64,000 nucleotides of DNA from Eimeria necatrix (Eukaryota; Apicomplexa; Conoidasida; Eucoccidiorida; Eimeriidae): contig NW_013654699.1 of assembly GCF_000499385.1 (NCBI RefSeq), forward strand, positions 43,368 through 107,367, given 5' to 3'. Below, piece by piece: positions 26,355-37,717 of this stretch. The notes under the pieces are model-generated. The model worked only from the letters and a program-made list of their open reading frames with translations, was not told the DNA's origin and did no database searches. A program made the position numbers and the translations under genes. The number at the start of each line of letters is the position of its first letter. The stretch's first letter is position 1.

Positions 26355-26961
26355 TCACGGTGTTCGCCTAAAGGCGAAGATCCACAGCTTCTGGCCGAGG
26401 TGTGGGACCCAAGAGCTTGCTGAGACAAAATGGTGAACATGAGACAACGCGCCAAAATAGTGGGGATATCGTGGAATTGTGTACCTTGCTTCCTTGATTG
26501 ACTGTTCAACACGAGTGGTGGTGAAGTAGAACATCAGGAAGACTCCAACCATGATGAGTGCAGCAAAGAAGGCAATGGCGCGACGATCTCCCCGGAATCT
26601 GTCGGAAACACTATAATGCAAATGAAATACTCAGAAAAATTGTGTGTTACGCGTACTTTTCCTCAGATTCTTCCAAGCGTGCGAGCTCAGCTGTCAGAGT
26701 TGCAACGTCAACCGGAGCGGGAACGTCGACGAAAGCGGTATTGGAATCCTTGCTCTGCCAGGCCTTTATTCAGATCAAGGGAACACCGAGACATACAATT
26801 TCATTTCTTACAATAGGAGTGGCCAGAGAAGATTTGACCTCTGCGGCGTACGCCAGTTTGGCTTCATCTACCCATTTTGGGACACTTTGGATGCAGTCCG
26901 CGCCAATAACAGATAGCGCTGCAACAGCAACCGCTGTGCACAAAAAAACCGCAGACTTCAT
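26355..26961 (-). CDS. Small secreted or membrane protein, three exons
   Basis: Exons 26961-26812, 26754-26651 and 26610-26355 join in phase to 169 residues. The N-terminus MKSAVFLCTAVAVAALSVIG is a clear signal peptide. A short acidic linker with LTAELARLEESEEKYA follows. A basic patch (DRFRGDRRA) precedes one strong membrane helix (FFAALIMVGVFLMFYF), and the tail is about 40 residues. This type I membrane layout is typical of coccidian dense-granule and surface proteins, but no family is recognised. A donor-like GTAC at 26484 could remove the last about 40 residues into another exon. The start at 26961 is chosen because it begins the signal peptide. Neighbours give no functional hint. Confidence 0.55.
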
Positions 26962-28429
26962 TTTTATAGAAAATGTTCTGCAAATGTGACCCAATTTGTG
27001 GCAAAATATGAATTTTTGAGTGCCGCGTAAGTCAAGAACCTCAGGTGCCAGCGCTAGGTGTATGGACAGCACTCCGACGTTGCCAACAGATCAGTTAGTG
27101 TCACTTTTTCTAATTTGGAGTTTTCTGCACGAAGACCCGACCCCCTCCGTGCAATGAGCAGAAAAAAATGTATCGCTGCCTTCATGGTTTTTCGAGCACT
27201 ATACGAAGGATGGATAGTACCAGTGGTCGCCATTAGGACCCACGAAAAACAGACCCAAGTGGGCAGCATCCTTTGGCTTTCTTACAGCAAGAACCCATGT
27301 AGATGCCAATAGATGGCACGCGGCATAAGCGACGTGGCTGACCAGATGAGATTTGGTGTTACTGGACTGGTAGGATGCAGTTGCCCCATCGACAATTTTC
27401 ATTGAAAAAATTCAACAAAACAGACAGTTGAAGTTGATCCCGCCGATGAAGATGAAGATGACAGTACTGTCTCTGGTTCAATTTCTCCAAAAGTGCAATT
27501 ATACACAACTACGCTCACCCAGCCTTTCCTGGGACTGGGCTATGGTCTTACGACTCACTCCTGGGCTCACCGACCACGATGCACCCAGAAGTAAGAGGGC
27601 ACTTTCTTCACCTGCATATCTAATTCCCTTATTTTGTAATAGGACATGACCGCTACTGAGGTGAAACTAGCTAATCCCGATTGCAACATGCTCTTACACA
27701 GATGTGCAACTTAGGCAAACATATTCACACCACAAGAGATGCCTACAAGCTTGCAAGTGAGTTGTGTAGGACACTGTACCATTGTAGCTATATGTAATAT
27801 AAGGCGATTCTACATTTGGGAACACAGCAGTTGTCGCCTAACGCGCTTCGCTTTCTTCAAGAATTGCCCTGACGTAACTGTGGCTTCTCAAAATTTGCGA
27901 AAGGTGTGCGGGCTCTTCGCACACGTGAACTTCAGCTAAACGAATTTGCATGAACCCTATACTCAGTTAGCTGCATGCTTGCTGCGTAACTTGCTGTGAG
28001 GTCGCAATCCAAGGATAACTGGCGTCTCCACTGACCAAATTCCTATTGGCATATCGGGCAAAGCGCCAACGACCTTGAGAAGTTTTCTATCGATGAAAGC
28101 AGATCAAGCTGAGTACTTTCACGTTCATAATTTGCTCCACGTGGATGTCCACAGGCTGCCGGCTACTGTCACTCTAAGTCCCACCCAACACGACTACAGA
28201 ACTCGCGGTCAGTTTTTGTGCCACTACACGAACTTTCGTGTGGTGTGGTCTAGACCTGTCAAAAGCTGCATTGCGCAGAAAAAAAACAGCTTTCGTCTGC
28301 GCGTAAAGACATGACTGTCCTCAAAGCTGTTGAAATTTGAGTTTGTGCTCTGCAGCAAAGCAAACTGAATGCGTGGCCATTAGACTAAGACGCGCATTTG
28401 CACACAAACCCAAACTACGTTCGGAGCGT
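26962..28429. other. Intergenic stretch with unresolved coding-like fragments
   Basis: No complete gene could be built. On the plus strand, a segment ending at 27593 in a GTAAG donor (frame ending PTTMHPE) and a segment at 27702-27757 (frame MCNLGKHIHTTRDAYKLA, bounded by CACAG and GTGAG) are splice-compatible in phase 0. On the minus strand 27199-27402 encodes a 67-residue frame with an internal GTAAGA. These could be parts of a small gene. The rest, 27760-28429, shows nothing. Confidence 0.3.
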
Positions 28430-29892
28430 CTAAAACAATTTCCTCAGCGCTCTATCAAGATAATCCATGCTGATCAGCGTAATCATTGCATGGGGTGCAA
28501 TTCGCATGTAGTATGTAGGGTATCCTGTATAGAATGCAGTTATGCCTTCTGTCCGAGTGATTTTCACAGCAGCATCAAACACGCCTTTGTACGGCAGCTC
28601 TCCTGTTAGAGGATCTGGCCGCATTTTTTGCAGCCTGGAGCACACAGAATTCACCAGCACAATAACTGCGTGGATGCGTGGAATATTCGGGCTGTGCTGC
28701 ATGCCCGCCCAGCGGAATGATGTTATGAAACTACAGCCAGATTTGACAAATTATACCTTGTTTTCAAAAAGTCGAATGGGAGAGAGAACGTCACCGCAAA
28801 GAAACCTGAGATAGCACTTGCCGTAAGTGTTGTTGTCCATCCGTTCCCCAGGGTCGGAGCAAGCATCTCCTTGCACTGGTCATTTGTAGCTAACATGCCT
28901 GCAGTCACTCCCTTACACAGCGCTCACACTGAATTCTGCGCGAAGCGTCACGACAAAATGTGTGCTATCTGACAAGGCACGTAACGACTTATGTATCGCC
29001 TGCGCGCACCCATATTCAGCGACATTGCTCGAAGGACCGTTGGGAAGCTGCCCCTCCAAAGGCCTAATATGCCTTCTTCCTTGACAATTCGTGAAATTGC
29101 GTTCAAAACGCCTGTATAGTTTCGTCGGGATTCAGGTGGAAGAGTTGCATCCGCCTACACGCCATGTTCACATCACCAAAGCATGTTTGTGTCCAAACGA
29201 TCTATCGATCAAGGATGTTTTTTTACTAGGCACTGTGTCATGGAACTGTGCGTGATGAGGCATCACTGACTGCCTACCTGCATACGAATCAGGGAGAGGT
29301 CTGCGGGGTTTCCAAAAGCTGCAGCAATGCCACCAGCAGCCAAGCCCGCTGCCGCCTTCTTCCAAAGAGGGAGAGGGGGAGGAGGTGCTGTTGGGTCTGA
29401 ACCTTTCGACATTTCCTTCAGCCTATCGCTGAAAACCCTGAATAGCCCAAGACGGGCTGTAGAATACGTAAGCTGCACAGACGCAGCGCCGCACATCCAT
29501 GGGAAAGGGCTGGTATGGCGGGTAGCAACAGTGCACATCAGCTTATTAATCAGCAGATGGCCGTCGAATGAACATGAAAACCATTGCTCATGTCAGGGCG
29601 CCTTTACACTCACCTGGCGAATTATGCCTGCATCTAGGCCCTTATACAAGGCGAGGGCGCCCTCATTCTTCAGGACGTTTCTGAAAACATAAATTGGACT
29701 GGTGGAACCTTTTGCGCCTCCTTCTCCCACCAGCTGCAATCGAACCTTAACCATATCCACAGGTTGGATGCAGCATGTCGCAATACACCCGGAAAGACCT
29801 CCAACAACAAAGGGTTTCGCCCGGCTAAGAAAAGAAGGCCCAGGCTTCGTCGCGCTCGGGCCCCGCGTGTCCGTACCCTGGGTAGTGGCCAT
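28430..29892 (-). CDS. Mitochondrial 2-oxoglutarate/malate carrier (SLC25 family)
   Basis: Inner-membrane carrier expected to exchange 2-oxoglutarate (and probably other dicarboxylates) for malate between mitochondrial matrix and cytosol. Exons 29892-29614, 29472-29278, 29154-29010, 28898-28757 and 28634-28430 join in phase to 321 residues, the normal length for the family. The three tripartite repeats carry the signature P-x-D/E-x-x-K/R: QPVDMVKVRLQL in repeat 1, NPADLSLIRMQ in repeat 2, LPFDFLKTRLQKM in repeat 3. Each repeat has its second, loop-linked helix, for example YKGLDAGIIRQ, LWRGSFPTVLRAMSLNMG and YTGYPTYYMRIAPHAMITL. The overall pattern is closest to the oxoglutarate/malate (DTC-like) carrier branch of apicomplexans. 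Substrate is inferred from family similarity. The gene is divergent from POLD1. Confidence 0.93.
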
Positions 29893-30657
29893 TACGGAAA
29901 AACTAAGTCAGCAGCTGAGAGCGAGCCGGATCAGATGTTAAAAAAAACAAAGCGCTGACCAAGGTATTACTTCTACCAAAAAAAATCAGAGGCGGTCATA
30001 GAGAGAACACCCTTGCTGCATGCGCTCGCGCTGCGGCGACAATGCGCCCACGTATACAAATCCGTCCTCTCGAAAGACTCTGAAGCAGGCAGGCAAGACA
30101 GAATTCAGCTGAGCATTTAATTTGAACATACCTTAAGCTGCTTTGTAACCTGGTGCAAAATTGGTGTAGGGCGCTCTCCTTACTTGCGTGACTAGAGCGT
30201 GTTTCCACCTACTCGATTCGGGTCGGCTCCTGCGTTTCGACGTTTCGCAGACTCCAAAGGGCAGGATCCTTATGTTTTACTTTTTCTAGCCATTACAAAC
30301 TAAGATACATCTGACACAGTAGCTGTTTAGAGGGAGTACTACAGAGGTGTATCGCCGTGTGAGGCCCATGATTAACTCGAGTCCAAGAGGGCCACCAGGT
30401 TCTGAACCTGCGGCGCTCTAATGGCCGCCGCATTAAGTGCCTCAATGCCGGCATACTAGCCCCGTGAATGACCGCACAGCCTCAAAAGCAGGTGAAGCTT
30501 CATTCAGGGCAGTTGCCGTCTATCGGGCAGAGCAGGTCGCGCGGAGCTGGCTGTGTCTTTACACAGATTGCCTGCCTTAGCTCTCATCCAACGTGCTGTG
30601 TACCGCAGCAGATTGGAACCGTTGCGCAACGTCAGACCCCACAGGGCCTCGCTAAAG
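29893..30657. promoter_or_regulatory. Divergent intergenic region, carrier and POLD1
   Basis: About 765 bases lie between the start codons of the minus-strand carrier and plus-strand POLD1, so both promoters should be here. A short perfect hairpin word, CAGGTTC-T-GAACCTG, occurs at 30401-30415. No transcription-factor motif can be assigned. Confidence 0.4.
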
Positions 30658-33600
30658 ATGGAGAATGCAAGCGGAAACAAAAAGGTGGAATCAACATCAG
30701 CCGAAGGCGCCTCCACTGTCTTGGGGTTTGAGAAGAACGGGGCAACTAAGAATGCTTCTGAGGAAACATGGAGAAATTTACTTAAATCATGGCGCCGAGA
30801 TGCCAGCCTTTCCTCCAGGATGGAGGGGGGAACCCGTAAGCCGGTTCTTCTGCGCCGTGCCGTGCTAACCCGGACTGAATGCCTCCCCTACATGTAGTCC
30901 CCGTTAGCCCTTGTTCTGGTGTTTCTGTAAAGCGGTGAGTAGCAAACGCGAATGTGCTGTAATGCACTGGGAGGCACTCTTGCCTTTAGTGGTTCCGCAA
31001 TGCTTGTCGTTTGTGGCTTGATGTTCGCCGCAGGAGATGAAGACCGCAGTACGCATTCACTTGAATGACGTGTCCTAGCAATATAAAGCGCGCTGTAGGC
31101 ATTTCCTTTTGTTTTCAGGGGCTACTTTGCATGTTCTTGGGCTCTCTGGGTGAGTCGCTACGCTAAGTTGGTTGTGCCTGGCTATCTGTTTTCTTTGTCA
31201 GTTTTCTTCCAGTTGGATGTCGCCGCCGCAACTGCATTTCAGCACTCTTCGCCGGACAGTGTTTTGAAACGTCCTCTTCAGCTGCAGCAACAAGGGCAAC
31301 TGGCTGCCTCTGGGGGAAGAAACCCCCCCATAGTCACGCCTTCGTCCCTCGCTGCGGCTGAGGCAGCGAAGGGGAATTCGATGGCCCCAATGGTGCGGCT
31401 GTATGGGGTGACTGCTTCTGGGTTGTCTGTGATGTGCAACGTGCACGGTTTCTACCCCTACTGCTACTGCGAATGTCCGGCGGCCCTGGCGGCGGCCATG
31501 CGGCAGGCCGCATCCGCAGGCAGCGGTTCCTGGCAGCAGAATGCAGTCACTGAGGCTTTGCGCTCTGTGGTGGATGTAAGCGGCTCCTCCCTTATTGAGA
31601 GCAATCGCCAGTAGTGCCTTGCATCTCTTCACCGCGCGCTAATGCTGCTGCTTCTTCGCGCGCCGCTGCCCCGCGACTCCTCGTTGTAATATCCTGTCTG
31701 GTTCTGTTACTGTTGCCTCCACAGGACTACGTTCTCAAATCGCACGCCCAGGGGAAGACGTACGACAAACGAATTTTAGATGTCCGCTGCGAAGAGAAGG
31801 AAGTAAGGCACACTTAAAATTCTTTGTGTTAGGTTTAATTCTGTGGAGACACTTGTTCTTTTAGGCCGACTCCCGTCCCGTGGTCGTTAATAAGAAAGCC
31901 ATGTTCACTACTGATTCACTTGAATGCGCTCACAGAAGTTTACACTATAGGAAGTACGGCAATCAGCGCCTATGTGTATCTCTTGCGTCAGTCTCTGATG
32001 TATTATTCGCCTTCGAAAGCCGGACAGTTGTTCTTCCGGATCACTGCTGCATCTCCGCAAATGATATCCGGGATTAGAGGCTTCATAGAGAGTGGTATTT
32101 GGCTACGAATTCCAGATGGCTTCGGAAAGCTCAGCGGTCAGCAAGTGGCGCTGCCGGAGACAGCCTACGAGGCCAACATTCCTTTCGTGCTGCGTTATAT
32201 GGTGGACTCTGATATTACAGGCTGTTGCTGGATTCGCGGTGAGCGTGTTAGCAGCGGCGTAATCTGTACCTCACTGCCCGGACTATTCGCTGATCCTCTT
32301 TAACGAAGCTCAACAAAACCTAATTTGCCCTCGTTAGTCATCCAAGTTGCTTTGTGACGATGGGCAATCGGGATTTGTCAGCTTCAGTTCCACTGCAGAT
32401 GGGCTTTAAATCGCCTGCAGAACACCCTTGCAGACGATCGGCGAGTTCTGCTGGCTCCTTTAATGTCTCCACTGATCAGCTTTATTTCTTAGGCTCCTAC
32501 ATTTCGTTCCATTTCTGTAGAAGCGCCGTGTGCTGGTTGGACTTTGTGCAGTGAAGAAAGGACGCTATTCCATTCGCCCAGCGTCTTTACGAGAGAGTCG
32601 GTGCCAGGAAGAGTTCGACGTGCACTATGCAGACATTGAGGCATTACCGCTGCGAGGCGAATGGCAGTCGCTGCCTCCGTTGCGCATGTTATCTTTTGGT
32701 GAGATCCTGGAGCTCGTCCGGGCATTCTGCAGCTCACCACTGTCTCATGCCTCTCTTCGTAACGTTGCATTATGCTGGTAGTTCAGGAAGGGCAACACGA
32801 GAACTATGTTACAGGGGGGACTGCCTTCGTTGTGATCCTTATCTGCGACAGATATTGAGTGCGTCAAAAATAATGGGCAGGGCTTTCCCGAGGCGCAGGA
32901 AGATCCCGTAATCCAAATTTCCTCCATTGTTGAAGAACAAAGGGCAGGCCGCAGCCACAACAAGGCCGCCTCGGACGGCTCTGATGAGACACTATGCCGC
33001 GTTATTTTTACCCTCCACGAATGTGCACCAATCGCTGGTGCACTGGTCGTTTGGTTCGACGACGAGTCGGAAATGCTGAAGAAGTGGGCGGAGTTCGTGC
33101 GCGAGGTCAGTGCCGGCCTCGCCCTGCGGCAACCCGATATCGCAGCATAGACAGTAGAATTTGTCTGCAGTGCTGTGAGCATCGCTTAGTTTTAACATTA
33201 TTTTGTGACTATGTAAAGCAGACGCAAACGAAGTCTGGGCCTGCATTGTGGCTAAGATTGTTTCAGGTGGATCCCGATTTCTTGACTGGGTACAACTGCA
33301 TCAACTTTGACTTATGTTATCTTTTGACGCGAGCCGCAGCGCTGAAGGCAGAAGGTGTAGCATCACTCTCTCGACTGAAGTCCATGGAGTCGCGCATTTC
33401 CGATACGCGGTTTAGTTCAAGGTGAGGCAGTGGCTAACTGTGGTTCGGCTGCAGCGCCCAAGACCGCCATCTCTCCTGTTGCGCGTTATTCATGGAAATG
33501 CGCAGGCACGGGGTTGCCTTTTAGAATTGTCCACTTCGGTCTCTAGGGCATGTGCCTGTCGTTTGCCTTTTAGAGCGCTTGGGACCCATGACAATAAGGA

Positions 33601-36600
33601 AATCCCTGTGGAGGGCCGCGTGCAATTCGACTTGCTGGAGCTTATCCGTCGTGACCACAAGCTGAAAAGTTATTCTCTCAACTACGTCTCTTCGGAGTTC
33701 CTTAAAGAGCAGAAAGTAAACAGCCATCATGTTCTATTCAGAGTTTAGTTGCAGGCCTTTATTCCAGAGAAGGCCTGTCTCTTTACCGCAGTTTTGGGCT
33801 GCGCATGTGAACATCCCCATTAAGTGAATAAAGAATTTTTCTTTCAGAAAGAACGCAGCATTTTTGGGTTTGCTGTGGACCTCAGGAAGACGTGCACTAT
33901 AGCATGATTGGAGATTTATTCCGGGGATCTCCAACGACACGCCGGCGCATTGCGGTGTATTGTCTCAAAGATGCGCTGCTGCCTTTGCGGCTCCTCAACA
34001 AATTATTGTTTCTATTTAATTACGTCGAAATGAGCAGGGTCACTGGCACGCCACTGACTTATCTGCTAACACGGTACCTGACCGGAGCCCCCAGCACCCG
34101 AAACGTGTTTCTTAGAATGGGAATGCACACCTAAAGGCCGCCGCATGACAGCGTTCGTTTCGTGCGGAATGCTTTTTAGGGGTCAACAAATTAAAGTCAC
34201 AGCGCAGCTTCTTCGGAAATGCCGTCAGCTGCAATACGTTGTGCCTTCTGTCAAAGTGAGTGGGCCAGACATAGCATACCACGGCAGAGTACACGATGGA
34301 TGGGTGGTGCGGTGATACTGGCGTGACCACCCGTTCAAGGACATCGTGTTGTACTTGCGACGAAGCACGCTAGGATTAGTGCGCCTATGAAATTGTCCAC
34401 CCTAATGGCCATCCAACGAATTTGACCAAAGTTGGAGTTGGCTGAACTGCTTCTTCTGCTCAGCGCGTTGGCGGAGACCGTGACGACAAATATGAAGGCG
34501 CTACAGTGCTTGAGCCTGTGAAGGGGTTTTACGATGCGCCAATTGCCACTCTCGACTTCGCGTCTTTGTACCCTTCGATTATGATGGCCCACAACATTTG
34601 TTACAGCACACTTGTCAAGGGAAACGATATCAACGCTGTGGACCCCGCCAACGTAAGCTCCGGTCGCACTGTGCACGTCCAGGCTGTGTCCTTCTCATGA
34701 CAGCAGCCAATCAGCCGGGCCCGTTGTAATTTGTCTGAATCCTGTTAATTAACGTAGCCACTGCCACTCGCGTTGCTGTGTTGGATGCCGCTGTCTACTT
34801 CTTTTTGCAACAGTTGACAACCACCACTAGCAACCCCAGACACACGTTTGTTAAGGCAGGAGTACGACGTGGCGTTTTGCCGATGATTGTAGAGGAATTG
34901 ATCGCCGCACGAAAAGTGGCAAAGAAGGAAATGAGCGAAGCAGAGGACAAATTCACCAAAAGTGTGCTCAATGGCCGTCAATTGGCTCTCAAAATCACGG
35001 CTAACAGCGTTTACGGCTACACAGGAGCAACAGTAAGTGGCGTACCAAAAATTTGGCATGCTTAAAATTAGCAACACTGCGTTCCGCTCTTCTTTTTGCG
35101 TGCACTTCACGCTTCCGTGCACTCTTCGCGCTGCCGCTTGACACACTTCCTCACAGGTTGGTGGGCAGTTGCCCTGCCTGGAGGTGGCCACGTCTATCAC
35201 CTGCTTTGGTCGCGACATGATTGAGTACACAAAGCGCCGCGTAGAGGAGCTGTACACCAGGGAGAACGGCTACGCAAACAATGCTGCTGTTGTCTACGGC
35301 GACACGGACTCTGTGATGGTTCGCTTTGGGACAAGTTCCATCGAGGACGCGATGAAACTGGGTAAATTTATCATCATAGTTTGTCCTTTTGAGCTATTAT
35401 GTGGGAGAGTTACGGGCTGATGAGACGTTTACGACGCCTTCAACATTGCCTCAGGTCGGGAAGCAGCGGAGAGAATAAGCTCGGAGTTCATAAGACCTAT
35501 CAAACTGGAGTTTGAAAAGGTCTACTGCCCATTCTTGCTGATGAACAAAAAACGTTATGCTGGTTTGCTGTATACGAATCCGACGAAGTTCGACAAAATT
35601 GACTCAAAGGGGATTGAGGTTAGCTCAGTGCATGCCACCCCAGTCCACGCCTTGCCTTGTGAATAGCCATATTCTTGATAGTAGCACTTCTTATCGACTC
35701 CTGAGGGTGCAGGTTAGCCGCTTCTCGTCTGTCTCCATCTTTGATGACTTGCAGACAGTGAGACGCGACTTTTCTATGCTAGTGCAAATAATGGTGGACA
35801 CGGTCTTGAAGAAAATGCTAATCGAACGGGACGTCGAGAATGCGAAGGCATACACGCGCACGAAAATATCGGAGCTTCTGCAGGTCAGAGAAGCATGATG
35901 AACTGCAGCAGAAAACTTCCTTCGTTTCTACTTCGGAAATGCTCTAAGAGCCTTCCCGACAACTGTTGCTACGAGCGACATATTGCTGCTACAGAACAAG
36001 ATCGACATGAGCCTGCTGGTACAAACCAAGAGCCTGGGCAAGCTCGACTACGACACGAAGCTTCCTCACGTCGAACTTGCAAAGAAGCTTCGAAAACGTG
36101 GTGAGTGTGGCATTTCATAGTGTTGGTACACTTTGTTTAGCCTCGATAATTATCTCATGCCTACTTGTTCAAAGCAGCCGTATTACTGCTTGCTTTAAGC
36201 AATTGTGCCTCCTATTTTGTGTAGATCTTGTTCGTTCGTGTCATCCATTAGATCCATGCTCTTTGCAGATTCCGTTCGAGTCTTCTTCAGATCCAGGGAC
36301 GGCTCCCAACGTTGGAGACCGCGTCTCGTATGTTGTTATCCAAGGGTCTAAGGGACAGGCGCAGTATGAACGGGCTGAGGATCCGCTGTACGTGTTGGAG
36401 CACAACTTGCCTATTGATACGCAGCATTACCTTGAAACGCTTAAAGGCCCTCTAATGCGCATCTTTGAGGGGGTGATGAGCAATCCAGAGAGCCTTTTCA
36501 GTGAGTTTGGCATACGGGGTAGCACGCGTATATAGTTTCCCCTACGCCACTTCCTCATCCTCGTCTTCGTCGATCTATTGTTTATTGACTTTGCATTGCA

Positions 36601-37241
36601 AATTTTCTGCTCTAGGTGGGGGCCACACTCTAAAGAAAACAGTTATGGTCTCGACGCAAGGCGCCTTGTCTAAGTTCATCAAGCGTGGCATTCAGTGTGT
36701 TGGTTGCCGCGCCACGATTCCTGAAGGAGCTCTGTGCAAACACTGTCAGTCCAAGGAAGGGACGGTAGGTCAATGCGCATTTTTCCGTCATCAGCGCTCA
36801 CTCTCTGCGTCTAGCCCTGTATTTTGGAAATGCTCAAGAGCATTTCGCTATTCTCTGATTTTCGAGGAGACCCGGCCGTGCTGTTCCTGCAGATTGCAGC
36901 AGCAAAAGCTCTAGAGATGCAAGCACTGGAAAAGGAACACAGCGCCCTGTGGACTGAGTGCCAGCGGTGAGTTCTAGTGGCAAATTTGGCTACGCTACCC
37001 GATTCGAATATCTCATGAGAAAACAACGTTTGTACTTCTCTTCCCAACGGTTAATCTTTTTCTATGTGTTTCTGCTTTGCCTTGGCTTCTTGGAACGACC
37101 AGGTGTCAAGGTTCTCTCCTTCAAGATGTGATTTGCGTGAACCGGGATTGCCCAATATTCTATAGGCGTGCAAAAGTAAAGAAGGAAATTGCCGCGCTAG
37201 AGGAAACTCTGGAGCGACTTCACGCTACAAATGACTGGTAG
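30658..37241 (+). CDS. POLD1: DNA polymerase delta catalytic subunit
   Basis: Replicative family-B DNA polymerase with 3'-5' proofreading, acting in the nucleus with PCNA. Twenty exons join with unbroken phase to 1140 residues: 30658-30835, 31202-31575, 31725-31802, 31992-32238, 32552-32698, 32852-33105, 33267-33421, 33574-33715, 33886-34073, 34180-34255, 34464-34652, 34814-35032, 35157-35361, 35455-35618, 35755-35883, 35995-36100, 36291-36500, 36616-36764, 36893-36966, 37103-37241. Exonuclease motifs: FDIE near residue 341, TGYNCINFD near 433, YCLKDALL near 550. Polymerase motifs: [10 protein letters not shown] near 644, [10 protein letters not shown] near 736, C YGDTDS near 796. Two C-terminal cysteine clusters ([33 protein letters not shown]) give the CysA zinc and CysB Fe-S sites. 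All catalytic acids are present. Start at 30658 is supported by the family-like [10 protein letters not shown] leading across the first intron into LFFQLDV. An AATAAA lies just after the stop. Confidence 0.97.
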
Positions 37242-37717
37242 CTCAGTGGATTCGCTTCCCAAAAAAATAAAGGGACACTACACCGCACGTTGAGAGGATT
37301 GTCTTTGGCCCGGCATTAAGACAGGTGCTGGGAAGTCATCATCTACTTTGATGTGCCTTCCTGGGGACATGGCAGCAGCGTAGTGCGAGATACAGCCCCA
37401 TCGGTCCTTGTTGCCCGTGCTCGGTTCTTTCAATAACTATATTCCGAGGTGCGGCTGATATTTAAGATTAAAGATATACATTTATTTGATAGCCATCCGA
37501 GCTGCGCCTGACACTCGAAGTTACTCAGAGTTTTTCCGCGAGAGCTCTCTTGGTGGCATTTGACAGTGCCTTCCCTTTGCGCAACGTTTACCCCTGGCAG
37601 ACCAAATAGCGGGTACTCTTCTTTGACCGAAAACTTGAATATTTTCTGTACACTGTGCCCGCACATGGTGCTGTTTCTGGCAACTGAAAGCGATACGTCA
37701 CCCCAAGGTGCCAAACA
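37242..37717. other. Convergent spacer between POLD1 and HslU
   Basis: 476 bases separate the two stop codons. An AATAAA within a run of A follows the POLD1 stop at about 37266. Nothing else is recognisable; 3' untranslated regions of both genes probably fill it. Confidence 0.5.

Noticed and set aside
30362..30447. Possible tRNA-like fold with weakly pairing ends and an internal GGTTC word
   Set aside because: The acceptor arms do not pair fully, the B-box consensus is broken (GGTTCTGAACC) and no A-box is present.
31150..31201. Met at 31150 as the POLD1 start, giving a hydrophobic N-terminus
   Set aside because: The reading lies in an intron: a TTTGTCAG acceptor at 31201 joins in phase to the 30658-30835 exon and restores the family-like sequence before LFFQLDV.
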